Shown: positions 11,145 through 22,841, counted from the first letter of the stretch. The stretch: 64,000 bases of DNA from Macrophomina tecta (GCA_024180945.1 JAKSGN010000033.1:124001-188000), one strand, 5' to 3'. Notes: generated from the sequence alone by a model not told the origin. Numbers and translations are program-made.

Positions 11145-12887
11145 CTTCGTTCTCCCTGTGATTGAGATGCAAATGAGATGGAGGCGATGAAAGCAAAGGG
11201 AGGAAGATGGGAATCGGATGAACGTCAGGACGAGATCCAATGATGTGATAGCGAGAAGTGGGATGGTGGATTAGACAAGCTATGCCCTGATTCGGTAGGT
11301 AACATGTTGTCCTGCTGACTCAGTGCTTACTAACACCGTCCATCCCTTCCCTCCTGATCACGAAGCAAATGTGTTTGGCCTTTCAATGTGCTCCGATAGA
11401 GCTCGGATAGTGACAGGGAGATTGTGTGAGACTCACTGAATTCTAATCCGTATAAAGATTGATGGAAGATGGGTGGGGGCGGACCAAATTCCGGACGACA
11501 AGACAATGCGCAGAAGGACGAATATGGAAAGAAAGACCAGGCAATAGGGGAATCAATTAAGAGCGCCGTGAATGCATGGAGCTTGACGTCCGTTTGCTTA
11601 AAGCCGAGCACTGTCGTGTTGATACGTTGACTCTCAATCGAATGTGTCCCAGGAGGGAGAAAGCCCCCGCCCCCACCCCCAACGAGCCGTGCTTCCACGC
11701 CGGGGAATATTTCAACTACTCAATGCAAGCTTGTGTAGCGGTGCTCGCAGCAGCAGTAACATTGTTTCTATATTCCACACACCTTCCTAGCAGCTTTTTT
11801 CATACATTGTCCGCGGCGCAAAAGTCATTCTTCGAGAATGCAGGTAAGCCCAGGGTCGCAGTCAGACTGGTAGTCGAATAGGTCTCGTACGCCAGCTTGG
11901 GCAATCACTTACAATCTAGCCCGTGTAGCAGAGTCCTCCTACCGTTGACCAGTCAAACTGTGTTTTGGTCAGCCCAGTATGACGCCCTGAACCCAGCGCC
12001 TGATGCCTGCACACAGCGCCTTCGGACCCCCCTCCTTCGATGAGTCCGCAAGTTTTTCAGCTCTACATGAAATACCTCTCACTGTTCCTGGATTAATCCG
12101 TGCTCATCCCAGTCTATTGTCAAAGATGCCATAGTTATGATAGTCGGCGGGTCCGCGATAATAGACGGGGTTGCGTGCAACCCTGTTTGAGCTAAGGCCT
12201 TGTTTGAGGAGCCATTGTGTGTATAATCACCCAGAGTCTCACATTTCATCTCACCTCCAGGAAATACAATGATTGGACGTTGAATGGCTGGGCGTAAGAT
12301 ATGACGGTAAGCGAAAATCAATCATGGGGCAATCTCTTCGGAAAGCCGTTTGCAAAAAAAAAAAAAAAAAAAAAATCAAGTCGCTTTGACAAAGAAGATA
12401 AAGGAGACAGGAGAGAAAATCTCGCAAAACTTGCAGATATTTTCCGCGGCGATCCAAGCCTATAAATTCTCCGTATAATTGCATGCCTAACCCGAAGGTG
12501 TCAGAGACGCGCAAAATGTTGTGCTTATGTTTACCGGCTTGGCGTTCTCCACTCTCCCATCTGGTAGGGTGACGTGCTCCCATTCCAATGCAAAGACACT
12601 GCAACCCGTCGTTTTTTGGTTCTTACGCCCGAAAATGGGGTAACTGGGCTCCTTTCCTGGTGATCAGGCCAGGCGGATGTAGCCGTGCAATCACACCTGC
12701 GGGTGGCAACTGCGGGACATCTCACAATCTGGCTAGCCTTCCCCCGCCATTGAGAAAGAGAGTAGTCCTTTGACATAATAGTCCGAAGCGAGGACGCGTA
12801 CGTGTGGATCGATATAATGCAATGATGGGTTAAGAGCACCTTCATCTCCTTACATCCTCGTTGTTCTTCACCTTTGTGCTGCGCTCG
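11145..12887. other. Divergent intergenic region, about 1.7 kb
   Basis: Promoter region shared by the amidohydrolase (minus) and the oligopeptide transporter (plus). Small open frames such as 11576-11881 show no family features. A 22-A run lies at 12354-12375. No gene is called. Confidence 0.5.
12354..12375. repeat. Homopolymer A tract (22 nt)
   Basis: Uninterrupted A run in the divergent intergenic region upstream of the transporter. It may be a slipped tract or the tail of an old retroposed fragment; no coding relic was recognised beside it. Confidence 0.85.
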
Positions 12888-15842
12888 ATGGCGGACATGG
12901 CGGACTTGTCAGATAAGGACCAAAGCATTCAAGTGACGGTAGGGGATGCCAAAAGGGTAAGGTATCTCTGCCAAAAGCCTCGGTCGCTCGACTTGTGAGG
13001 CTGTACTTATCAGGTAATGACAGGGATCTCAGGGACATGAGAGCGACATTGACAGTCATCAAGCCTCTGTAGAGCATGCCGCAAGGTTCGTGGAGCTCTA
13101 CATAGCTTTCCCGGTATCCCTCTAATAGCCTTTGCAGACTGCTTAATGCCACGGTCGAAGAGGTCCTTGCTGCCCAAGCGTGTGCAAGATCTCTGAGCCT
13201 TGAACAAACGAGAGAGGTCTGCACTCCCGCGTAGTGGGAACATGGTTACACGTCTGACTCGTCGTAGACTGCGGCCCAATTATTCAAAACCCATCAGCAC
13301 GATCCCAATTTTCCCACAGCGGCACTGGCCCGCTTTCAAGAATTCTTGGAGGACGAGTCAATCACGGAGCAACCAGAGAAGCACAGCAAGATCATCGAAG
13401 AGACCAAGCTCGAAGTCTCGTTACTCACAACAAACAGCCCATATGCCGAGGTCCGTGCAGTTGTCGACAACCACGACGATCCAAATACCCACTGCTCCAC
13501 CATCCGAGCTTGGGTCATCGGCATCTGCTTCGTTGTCGTGCTGGCGTTCGTAAACCAATTATTCAGCGTCCGCCAGCCCACAATCTTCCTCGAAGCGCCG
13601 GTAGTTCAATTGCTCAGCTTCCCAATTGGCAAGGCCGCTGAGAAATATCTGCCCGATGTCGGCTTCACTTTCTTCGGCGTCCGACACAGCATCAACCCCG
13701 GGCCGTTCAACAAGAAGGAGCACATGCTCATTTCCATTATGGCCAGTGTAGGAAAGACGTTGCCAAGCTCAAGGTATATCATCTTCACACAGTTTTTGGA
13801 TCGTTACTTCGGCCAGAAGTATGCAGCATCTTTCGGCTACCAAATCTTGCTGGCTTTGTCCACCGACTTCATGGGTTACGGCCTGGCTGGGCTTCTGCGA
13901 AAGTTCTTGGTCTATCCCTCTTTCTGCCTCTGGCCCAAGACTATGGTGACCATTGCACTGAACACTTCGCTGCATGATGGTAAGATATTCTTACCACGTT
14001 CGACATCGGCGCCAGAAGACTGACAAACCATAGAGGGGAACTATGCTGTGGTTGGCCCTTTCAAGAGGCTTTTCAGCGTGTCCCGTTTCCGCTTCTTCCT
14101 TTACGCCTTCGCCCTCATGTTTGTGTGGTTCTGGTTCCCGGACTACATCTTTGCAGCGCTCAGCTTGTTCAACTGGCTCGCATGGATTGCTCCGAACAAC
14201 TTCAACCTGACCGCAATCACCGGACTCAAGAAAGGACTGGGCTTCAACCCGCTCCCAACGTTTGACTGGAACGTTGCCACGCACAACATTGACCCGCTGG
14301 TCATTCCCTTCACGGTCACCATCAACACCTTCATGGGCTGCTTTCTCGGAGGTATTACGATCATCGGGATGTACTACACCAATGCCTATCACACCGGATA
14401 CCTCCCAATCAACACAAACTCGATGTTCAACCACTACGGGAAATCTTTCAACGTCTCGGCGGTTCTGGACGATCGTGGATGGCTGGATGAGGAGAAGTAC
14501 CAAGCATACTCTCCGGTCTACCTCGCGGCCAGTAGCTTAACCATGTACTGGTTCAGCTTCGCAGTATATACCGCCACAGTATCATACTGCGTGTTGTACC
14601 ATCGCCAGGACGTCGTCAATGGTTTCCGCAGCCTTTTCCGGGGCTACAAGAACCCGTCAGACGAGTTCAAGGACATCCATACCAAGCTGATGTCTGTTTA
14701 CCGTGAAGGTGAAACGCGCGCTACCTACTTTCCTGCTGCTTACTGACCGGGCGTGCAGTCCCCGAATGGTGGTACTTCATCCTGAATGTCTTCGCAGTAG
14801 CCCTCGGCGTCGGTGCAGTGGCAGGTTGGCCCACCTACGTAAGTTTCATTCTTCATTTGGAGAAAGTAGGGACTCACACACCTCGCAGACTACTGTCGGT
14901 GTCGTATTCTTCGGTATTGGTCTCGCCCTTGTATTCGTCATCCCCACCGGCATCATCTATGCGTCGACGGGACTGCAAGTAGAGTACAACTACCTGGCTG
15001 AGTTCATCGGCGGAGCTTGGCTGCCCGGCAACGCTCTCGCGATGAATTTCTTCAAGTGCTACGGATACGTGACGACCGCGCACGCGCTGGCTTTCAGTAA
15101 CGACTTGAAACTGGCACATTATGTCAAGATCCCACCCCGGGTCACATTCTGGGCTCAGGCTGCCGCCACGTTCGTCTCGGCGGTTGTCTGCACGAGGGTC
15201 ATGAACTTCCAAATCCACAACATACACGATATCTGCGAATCGTGAGTCAGACTCTGCATCGACGGTCATGCTGTTCCCTTGCTCACCTATCCCGTGAACA
15301 GTGACCAAAAAAGCAAATTCACCTGCCCCGGCGTAAACACGTACTTCTCCGCCGCCGTCCTCTTCGGCAGCATGGGTGCCCGCAAGGTCTTCGGCACCGG
15401 CGGCCAGTACACGACCTTACTCTGCGCCTTCCCCGTCGGCGCCCTCATCCCGATCATCTTCTTCCTCATCCAGAAGCGGCTGCCCAAGACGCACTGGTTC
15501 CGGCGCGTGCACTCGGTGCCACTGCTCAACGGCGGCACGCTGTGGAGTCCGTACAACATCGCCTACGTCTGGCCGGCCGTCATCCCCGGCTGGTTCAGCA
15601 TGGTGTACCTGCGCACTCGGTATCTCGGCTTCTGGTCCAAGTACAACTACGTGCTGTCGGCGGCGTTCTCAACCGCGATTGCTATCTCCGCGGTCATCAT
15701 CTTTTTCGCGGTCGAGTACAATGGGTACGAGATGGACTGGTGGGGCAATTCGGCGGAGAGCGGGTGCGAGAGCTCGACTTGCACGAGGCTGAAGCTGCCA
15801 GCTGGCGAGTATTTTGGACCGAGGGCCGGGAGTTATTCTTAA
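12888..15842 (+). CDS. Oligopeptide transporter, OPT family
   Basis: Predicted 856-residue proton-coupled importer of small peptides (tetra/pentapeptides, glutathione-like) at the plasma membrane. Eight exons: 12888-12956, 13024-13085, 13138-13216, 13268-13979, 14034-14708, 14759-14838, 14889-15241, 15302-15842; every junction keeps phase. The N-terminal cytosolic part holds the family block HDPNFP...SPYAEVRAVVDNHDDP, followed by FVNQLFSVRQP at the first helix. Further OPT blocks are FGVRHSINPGPFNKKEH, HYGKSFNVS, VPEWWY, and the late GARKVFGTGGQYTTL and FxxKYNYVLSAAF blocks. Twelve or more hydrophobic segments are visible. The first three short exons were recovered by phase and by the family text QLFKTHQHDPNFP; the start at MADMADLSD is the weakest part. 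The intron at 13217 uses an uncommon gtctgc donor. Regulation by nitrogen or peptides is typical of the family but no site was recognised. Confidence 0.9.
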
Positions 15843-16591
15843 GCGGTAACATTCAGGGGGACGTTCGGTGTGAGGGACTGAATGAGGTCAACTGCGCGGC
15901 CTTGGCGGTGGTGTGGAGAAGTATTCCAATGGGCATGCTTGTGATGGGAGCAATCAAGTATATCCAAACGCTAATGCATTCGGAGTCATAATTCTTGCAT
16001 TTGAGAGGATCCTTCAGCTAACCTTGCAACCTTGTTTTTTTTGGTGCTATGCAGTGTATCCGTGACAAGAATGAAAGGGGTTGGTGACCGGTGAAGAGGT
16101 CTCCCATGCTACTGATCAACGGAGAGCATCTTCCCCGAGCATGTGAGCGGCAGAACTGACGCATCCGCATCCAATACATACTGCCTTCCAATTGCGGAGG
16201 ACTGTTAGCCGCAGGAGTATCAGGATCGCCGCTCTAATGGGATTCTTCACTCCAACGTAAGAGGACTCGGCTTCCCCGCCATCCGCGGCTTCAAAGCGCC
16301 ACCACCTTCAGCCATTGACGAGTGTGCTGTATGATCCTCGCGTTACACTTCGCTTGCACCCGTCGATGACGTATCCATTGCTGGGAGTCTGCTTCGCCCT
16401 TATCTTCTCCGCATTTTGTGATTAGGATAATCTCAGAACTCAAGGCAGCAATAATTGATATAATGGGAAAAAAACTCGCGGTGGAGGCCTATTGAAAATA
16501 AGCTCTTGGACTCGTCCATCGCTACCGAAGCGCCGACATCCCTTCTGGAACCTCTACTCTTTTCGATTCTGAACCTGGAGCAGCCTTCAAC
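15843..16591. other. Intergenic, about 750 bp
   Basis: Between the OPT transporter and the Cys-repeat gene, both on the plus strand. It becomes AT-richer toward 16.4 kb. No gene or repeat was recognised. Confidence 0.5.
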
Positions 16592-17051
16592 ATGGGTCAG
16601 TGGAACTCAAAGAGAGAGGGCGACCCTGTGCCGTCGTAAGTTTGGAACGCGACCACACTGAGCCATGGGATTAACCACTGGGCTTGGAAAGGACAACCCC
16701 GTTAGATAAGGACGGCAACGAGAACTGCAGTAACTGCATCGGTTGCAAAGACTGCATGAATTGTCTGTAGAGTGCCTCCTCGCACCCTGTGGGCGAGGAA
16801 GGCTAATGCGAGCTGTCACTCCAGGCTCCAACTGCACCAATTGCACGGCGTGTTCGTTTTCGAGCAACTTGCAGAATTGCCAGCGGTCGCAACACTGTTC
16901 CAATTCGTCCAACCTGATCGACTGCGATCACTGCAGGTAAGCGCCCTGTGGACAGTCGGTAGCAAAGCTGACAAAGAATGCCTGCGGTAGCAACTGCAGC
17001 AACTTGAAGGGGAGAAGCAACGCCAGCAACGAGCACGGAATTGCCTGGTGA
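16592..17051 (+). CDS. Small Cys-repeat protein, possible N-myristoylation signal
   Basis: Predicted 95-residue protein from four exons: 16592-16635, 16692-16762, 16825-16936, 16991-17051, all in phase. I recognise no named family. The N-terminus MGQWNSKR fits the N-myristoylation pattern (Gly2, Ser6, then basic residues). From about residue 24 it becomes a run of Cys spaced every three residues with Asn before most of them: NCSNCIGCKDCMNC, SNCTNCTACSF, then QNC, QHC, IDCDHC, SNCSN; 13 Cys in total. There is no signal peptide, so the protein is probably cytosolic or membrane-bound by lipidation, and the thiols could bind metal or be palmitoylated. The second intron uses the uncommon donor gtctgt and the last one needs the acceptor at 16990; both are supported because they continue the NC spacing exactly. 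Function is unknown. Confidence 0.66.
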
Positions 17052-17492
17052 GAGCTGCTGCTGCTGGGCTGATGACATGTCGGGTAGCGAAACAGTGGAG
17101 GCGTTCCGGTGTGACGATAGCAGCCTGCTGGATTGCGAGATAGCTAGAGGAGCTCAATCGGAGGCCCTACTTTAGCGATGGTGGCACGAAGATATTTGCA
17201 GTGAGTTCATGAAGCAAAAAAAAAGCTCCGGGGGAAAGCAAGGAAGGGAAGTGGCAGACATATGAAGTGATGATGATCGGAACCCGCGGGTGGGCCACGC
17301 ATTTAACCAGCCCCCCCCCGCGTTCCAAGAAACATTACTCTCCCGCCTCGCTCTTCCGCTGCCGCCGGCTTCCTCCCAATGGCCGCAATCAGTCTAATGT
17401 CTTGAGCGGGCGTGCCTGTTGCTACGTGGGCCTTCCGTACCATCTTTCTCCTTGTTCTTCCCCGTCTGTCATCCAAACAGCTCCCGCGCGCC
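17052..17492. other. Intergenic, about 440 bp
   Basis: Between the Cys-repeat gene and the F-box gene. It holds a short C run at about 17312-17319 and otherwise nothing recognised. Confidence 0.5.
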
Positions 17493-17960
17493 ATGGTCAG
17501 TGCCGCTGAGACCGTCTTCAACTGTACCGAGCTTCTCGAGCTCATCCTCTCCTTCGCCCCGGTGGGAGACCTCCTCCTCGTCCAACGGACATGCCAGCGA
17601 TGGAAGGCCGTGATCGAAGCATCAACCAAGCTGCAGCGCTGCCTCTACTTTTCCCCCGACCGACGTGGCGCCGACGCCTACGGGCTTAACGCCCTACTCG
17701 TGCAGCGTTTCAAGTTCCGCAGGGATGAATGCGGGAACTTGATCATTGCCACCAACAACAAGTGGCGACACCGGCTCGAAGCATGTCCGACAGCGTCCTG
17801 GCGGCGCATGCTGGTCTCGCAACCGCCCGAGCCCTTCACCCTATGCGTGGACACGGCCACATGCACCCGCTTCGGCGACAACTATACATGCGGCGCCGCC
17901 TGTGAGCTCCTGGAGCGAAGCGCACTCCCAGACGGGTGGCTTTGGATGTCATTGGCGTAG
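17493..17960 (+). CDS. Small F-box protein
   Basis: Single-exon, 155 residues. An F-box-like motif occupies about residues 7-52: VFNCTELLELILSF, then VGDLLLVQRTCQRWK and LQRCLYF, matching the spacing of PF00646/PF12937 in short Dothideomycete-type F-box proteins. F-box proteins recruit targets to SCF ubiquitin ligases through Skp1. No WD40 or LRR target-binding repeats follow; the C-terminal part is short and contains six Cys. An earlier in-frame extension has no ATG, so 17493 is the start. Targets are unknown and the short length leaves open that it is a decoy or a worn copy. Confidence 0.72.
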   Translation: MVSAAETVFNCTELLELILSFAPVGDLLLVQRTCQRWKAVIEASTKLQRCLYFSPDRRGADAYGLNALLVQRFKFRRDECGNLIIATNNKWRHRLEACPTASWRRMLVSQPPEPFTLCVDTATCTRFGDNYTCGAACELLERSALPDGWLWMSLA

Positions 17961-18634
17961 GGGCAAACCCAATCTGCTGCCAACTCTATCAACATGTGGC
18001 TCGCCGGAATTCTGCTCAGGCGGTTTTATTTAACCTTAGCTATAATCCCCCCATCTTAAAGTCGACGACTGATGTCCACAGCCGTCTCCGTGCTCACCGC
18101 ACGAGAAGAAATGCAAGGTGCAAGCTTCTCCCATTGATTGATCTGCGCTGATCGCGATGCTTGGTAAACGCGCGGGCTCGGGCGAGAGCCGCTTAAGGAG
18201 CCTGAGGTGCGAGGCGACAGCCCCCATTTCGGCGAAAGGCCCTGAAACGAGGCAGTTTATTACCCTGCATGGTTCCTGTCCAGGACGCCAGCAAAAAGCT
18301 TGTCGTTTCGAAGCAGAAGTCGACCCTCCGTCCTCACGTTGATTAGCGAAACATGGGTAGGGAATTCGGCATCGTGCGGCACACCAAGCATCGAGGCCCG
18401 TTCACCCTCCTTCCAGTGGCCAGACCATGGAGTCAGCCGAAACGGGCCAGAAGGCGTGGATCGCCGCATCATGCCTGGGATTGGGAGGTTGTTTCGATTC
18501 AGGGAGGGCAGTGCGCGGAGATGGTGTGCAGCTATTTAACCTGACGGCGCCCTCTGCTAGTGATATCGCTCACCACCGGCCTTCACTCCTTCTTGTAGAT
18601 CTTGCTTGTCCCGCCATCCTCTGCATTCATCGTC
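17961..18634. other. Intergenic and promoter of the DPBB gene
   Basis: About 670 bp. Apart from the TATTTAA element near the DPBB gene, nothing was recognised; short open frames on both strands lack family features. Confidence 0.5.
18533..18539 (+). promoter_or_regulatory. TATA-like element of the DPBB gene
   Basis: TATTTAA about 95 bp before the ATG at 18635, a fitting core-promoter distance for a strongly expressed secreted-protein gene. Position and sequence only; no transcript data. Confidence 0.35.
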
Positions 18635-19416
18635 ATGTTCGGAAAGTCTCTCGTTTACTTCACCGCCGTGCTGGGCGTTGCCCATGGCTACAAGGCGACC
18701 ATAACCGCTTACGGCTCGAGCGACAACAATGGTTCGGGCAACTGCAAGAAGACTGGTGCTTGCGGCTTCTACTTCGATGTATGTTCTCGGTCCATTCGCG
18801 GGCAGGCCTTGGACACTGACGACAAGTGTAGCCCGGATACTCTGCTGCCGTCTCGCAGAACCTCTACGGCGTCGATGGCGGCCAGGGAGCTGGGCCTGCT
18901 TGCGGCAAGTGCTTCGCGTTGACCGCAGAGACGGACAGCACTGGCAACAAGCTGAGCGGCACCAAGTCGGTTGTTGTGCGTGTCGACAACCTTTGTCCTG
19001 GTAAGGCTCTCCCACCTCCTTCACTTCCAATTTCCGCGGCCAAGAAAGCCCACCCGCATGGAGTTCTGGAGGCCACGGCCTTCGCTCCAAAGCGGCAACA
19101 CCATTGTCACACTGCTCGTATCCACGACGTCGCGTATTGCGATCCAGTCCGCACACAGACACGCTGACTCGTTGCTCTCCACACAGCTTCCGGGGGCAAC
19201 GACGTGTGCTCGATGCCCACGCTGCAGGACACCAACTCCTACGGGGCCAACGTCAACTTTGATCTCTGCATCGACTCGGGCGCCAACACGGCCGTGTTCG
19301 GCGACAACAACATCGGACTGGCGGTCGGGACGGCCAAAGAGGTCGACTGCTCGCAGTGGAGCGGCAAGCAGGTTGGCTCGGGCTGGAAGAGGCACGCCTG
19401 GGCGTTCTCTGCTTAA
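18635..19416 (+). CDS. Secreted expansin-like double-psi beta-barrel protein
   Basis: Predicted 180 residues from three exons: 18635-18778, 18832-19000, 19187-19416. A signal peptide (about residues 1-18, ending VAHG) precedes one RlpA/expansin-type DPBB domain: ATITAYG, NCKKTGACGFY, then ACGKCFALT, VVVRVDNLCP and a late VGTAKEVDCSQWSG. Even Cys content and the GACG/CGKC pattern fit the barwin-like fold shared by expansins, GH45 relatives and cerato-platanin-like secreted proteins. The polysaccharide-binding second domain of plant expansins is absent, so a wall-loosening or apoplastic role is inference. Catalytic Asp pairs of true GH45 enzymes were not found. The second intron, 186 bp, is long for this window. 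Confidence 0.85.
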
Positions 19417-19777
19417 GTGAGATTGAGATCTCGCCTATCGTCATATCACCTCGCGCCTTGACGGATGCGGAGATGGGAGCTGGCCTTGATCCTGGCCGTC
19501 TCTGGCGCGGCCATGGCGATGCCTGCGCAGGACACGACGATGTGCTGTCATTTGGAACAGCCGCATTGCTTCATTATGTACCCATATACCCACGCCAAAT
19601 AGATATCATTCAACGGACAAGAGTGTGTTCCAAGTGCCCGGATGCGCCAGTTGCGCCAAGCTTTCATGATCGCCGCTGCTGCATCATCCGCCCCCAGACT
19701 CTTCTCTCCCCCAACCTTTTCTCCGCAACCCGAAAGACCACCTCTCCTCTCCCCGCGCATCCATTGCAACAGCCAGC
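19417..19777. other. Intergenic, about 360 bp
   Basis: 3' end of the DPBB gene and promoter of the RS-rich gene. CT-rich stretch just before 19778, as often found ahead of fungal housekeeping starts. No gene. Confidence 0.5.
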
Positions 19778-21142
19778 ATGCCCTCCGACCGCCATCGCCG
19801 CGACCATTGCACGCGCTCCCGCTCGCGCTCCCCTCACCACGACCGACACGACACGCGCACGCGCACGCGCACGCGCTCGCGCTCGCGCTCACCCTCGCGC
19901 CGCCATCATCACCACCACCACAGCCGCTCCCAGCACCACCATGACCGCAGAAATGAGAAGAAGAAGAAGCACGCTGCCGCCGCCTCCGCCCCCGCCAGCT
20001 TGCCTCTCAATGCGCGCCCGCTCTCCAAGCACGATTACGCCCGCTACGCCCCCATGTTCGCGCTGTACCTCGACATCCAGAAGCAGAAGATCCTCGAGGA
20101 GCTGGACGAGGCCGAGGTGAAGGGGCGGTGGAAGAGCTTCGTCGGAAAGTGGTGAGTTGTCCACATTCGCTGTCCTCCTTTGCGCAGAGAAGAAAAAAAA
20201 AGTAAAAAAAGAAGTTGAAGTGGACTCTGGCAGACTGACGTTCGTGAGGAACCGTGGAGAACTGGCAGAGGGCTGGTACGATCCCGCCACACTGCAGAAA
20301 GCCGTCGCCAGCGCTGCCGAAGAGCAGGACGAGAGTGAGTATGCCGGACGCGCGCGTGGCTGCGCACGCCAGAGGCAATCCCCGGATTATGGCGCTGGGC
20401 CGAGGCGGGAGCAGGACCGAGAAGGCGACAACGGCAATGAAAGAAGAGATGGGCACGACGACGATGACAACGACGAGGATGACGACGACGAGTTCGGTCC
20501 CGCCGCTATGCCCGGCTTCGTCAACACCCGCCGCTCTGGCCCTGCGGTGCCCAGGCTGGAGGACCTGGAGATGCGTGACGGTACGTCCTAAGTTGCTACT
20601 CTCTACCCTGCTTCCGCACATGTTCTTATAAGCCCTGCCACTTCAACGCAAATAGCCTTGTTAACATCACCCCTCCAGAACTCAACGCCGAAGACACCGA
20701 AGCCCGCACCACCACCCTCCGCGCCCTCCGCCGCGCTGACCGTGCCCTGCAAAAGGAGCGCCTTGAAGAAATAGCGCCGCGCGCCGATCCGGGCAGTCGC
20801 GAGCGCCAGCTCGAGAAACGTGCCGCGACGACGGCGGTGCACCGCGCCTTCCGCGATGCCAAATCACCAGGTGCGGAGGAGGTCGGCGAGGGCGACCTCA
20901 TGGGCGGAGGGGACGGCGTGGACGACTTTCGGGCGCGGAAAAGCGAGGCCGAAAGGCGGAAGAATGAGAGGGAGATACGAAAGGAGGAGATGCTGCGGGC
21001 AAGAGCGGCCGAGAGGGAGGAAAAGCTGGCGGAGCATCGGACCAAGGAGGAGAGGACGATGGAGATGCTGAGGGCGTTGGCGAGAGCGAGGTTTGGCGGA
21101 GGAGGTGGGGGAGGTGATGGCGGGCAAGGGAGGTTGGAGTAA
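19778..21142 (+). CDS. Conserved RS/His-rich nuclear-type protein
   Basis: Predicted 389 residues from three exons (19778-20151, 20249-20580, 20679-21142). Residues 1-60 are an RS-like domain with alternating Arg-Thr and Arg-Ser and a six-His run. The conserved core follows: KHDYARYAPMFALYLDIQKQ, then LDEAEVKGRWKSFVGKWNRG and AEGWYDP. This core is strikingly well kept and reads like a eukaryote-wide nuclear protein, but I cannot name the family with confidence. An acidic Asp/Glu stretch and a long charged helical C-terminus (Glu/Arg/Lys-rich coiled coil, about 250-370) complete it, ending in a Gly run. RS content suggests a link to pre-mRNA processing; that is inference. A strong donor-like gtgagtat at 20335 lies inside exon 2; the nearest acceptor would make a 38 bp intron, so it was left unspliced. 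Confidence 0.8.
19848..19890 (+). repeat. Short tandem hexamer-like tract coding RT/RS repeats
   Basis: Repeats of the type cgcacg grading into ctcgcg encode the alternating Arg-Thr and Arg-Ser run in the RS domain. Length changes here would lengthen or shorten the RS domain in frame. Confidence 0.75.
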
Positions 21143-22251
21143 AATGGTGCGTTTCTGGTGCTGCGCTCTGCCCTCTCTCGATCCTGATCTGGGGCCATAG
21201 TTTTCCGAATCACAGTGCACACCTCATTGCTCCCTTCATCTTCATTCTCATACCTGCTGCAGGAAAATGACATAACCTATATTCTTCCGCTTTGATGTCA
21301 GTTGCGGTTATCTCACTGAGAGAGATACCCAAGCCTTCATCTATCACGCCGCGGTAGCCGCGAAACAGAAACATGATGCGAGCGGATTATCGGCCGCCGC
21401 TACATGTATGTGTGGTGACTTTGAGCGTGGCGACGCTTTCTGCTCTCTGCTCACAAGTCTGAACCTGCGCTGAATGGTGATAGGGTTACTATAAACCCCG
21501 GTTCAAAGAGGCGATTACCTCCGTACCCGACAAGGAGAATCTGAATCCTTCGTGGCTGAGTAGGCAATGAGACCATACAAGTTAGAGAAGTATTTGGATG
21601 CAATCCCTGTCCACTGCAACTTCGGGTGCAACTACTGGCACGCCAGTTTCCCAGCGTGTCAACCGCACAATCCTGCCTGTCTAGCTCGCCGAGGCTCGGA
21701 AGTCTCACAAGGCACAACTCAAGCTGAGCCAGACGTATCAGTAGACTCACAGAGAGCAAAGCATGGAAGAGGCGATTCCGCCCGAAAACCTGGAATCCCC
21801 GCTGTGGTGATCACAGGGATCCATGTCTCTTGTTGATTATTGACACGGTGGCAATCCTCCGACAAGCTGCCACAACGCCTCGGCTGAAAAGATGGTGCCG
21901 CATTTAACATCCACAGCTCAATCACATGCATGCTATCGGCTCAGTCGGAAACAGAGTGTCGATTTTCCCAGTCTCTTCTCGTAAATAGGTTTGAACAGGC
22001 CATGGCCTGCTTCATCATCCAAACCGTTGTCCTCCATCCTATTGAGATTGCACCATTTCTCATCACCACTTGACCGGCCCTTTTCTTTGTCAAACTGTCT
22101 TCTGTCCTCCGACCAAGGCTCCAACCAGTTTTACTGAGGAGAGTTCCTACGGAAAGGCCGGCAATGTCAGTGTACTGGAGGAAGCGTCGGAAGGCCTACA
22201 AAGCACTGCCGAAGCCAAAAGCGCAAGATCATCATATCTCTTACCCTCGAA
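21143..22251. other. Intergenic, about 1.1 kb
   Basis: Between the RS-rich gene and the DUF3176-like relic. No gene, RNA or repeat was recognised. Confidence 0.5.
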
Positions 22252-22560
22252 ATGGAGACTCAAGAAATTCAGGGATTTGTAATCGACGCTCTGTGGGTAC
22301 CACAGATGTTAGCCCTGGTCATCAGCGTCGCTTCCATGTCTGTTATTAACCTCGCTCTGTTACATTACGACGGGGCCCATGTCTCCCTGGCCATATGGGC
22401 TGACAGAGAATACGGTCGTCTCGATATTCTCAATCATTGTCGAGGCTTCCGTGTTTTTACTAATAGCGGCGGGCATCAGCCAGCTGAAGTGGCTCTGGAT
22501 CCAGACAATGTGCCCGCTCCAGGAGATGCAAACATTAGTTAGAAGAGGGTTGCGGGTGAT
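22252..22560 (+). pseudogene. DUF3176-type membrane protein relic, frameshifted
   Basis: Two adjacent plus-strand frames together resemble the helical core of fungal DUF3176 membrane proteins. The first frame gives LWVPQMLALVISVAS...LALLHYDG; the second, starting at about 22379, gives SPWPYGLTENTVVSIFS...LIAAGISQLKWLWIQ. In the family YDG is followed after five residues by WP-G-T-N on the same frame, then S-LKWLWF. Here the spacing is 13 bases, so the frame breaks at about 22370-22380. The next family block (SRGPWG-L) is decayed to RRGLRVMCMLF. No intron fits the break. I read this as a truncated, dead copy; an alternative is chance resemblance of a hydrophobic stretch. Confidence 0.5.
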
Positions 22561-22841
22561 GTGCATGTTGTTTCCAAGAGACCAGCGAGCGGGTATGCCA
22601 TTGTGTATGCGCGAAGCTGAGTTGAGCTGGGATTCCTCACTGGTTCGTTTTAAGTGCAGTTGGAATACTACTGTGGATGCGATTGAAATCACCCTGAAAG
22701 GGCCTCTCTTGCAATGTTCTTCGAGGTCGTGGTCGAGTGCAATTTGAATTGGTATGTCAATTATTAATGGGACCGCAAGTATTTTTACAGCCACTGCTGG
22801 GTATCATGTCTCCACGGCCACACACAACACTGCCTTGCCAT

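Noticed and set aside
8082..12375. Poly(T) and poly(A) tracts as ends of retroposed elements
   Set aside because: No target-site duplications or element bodies were visible, so they are listed only as homopolymer tracts.
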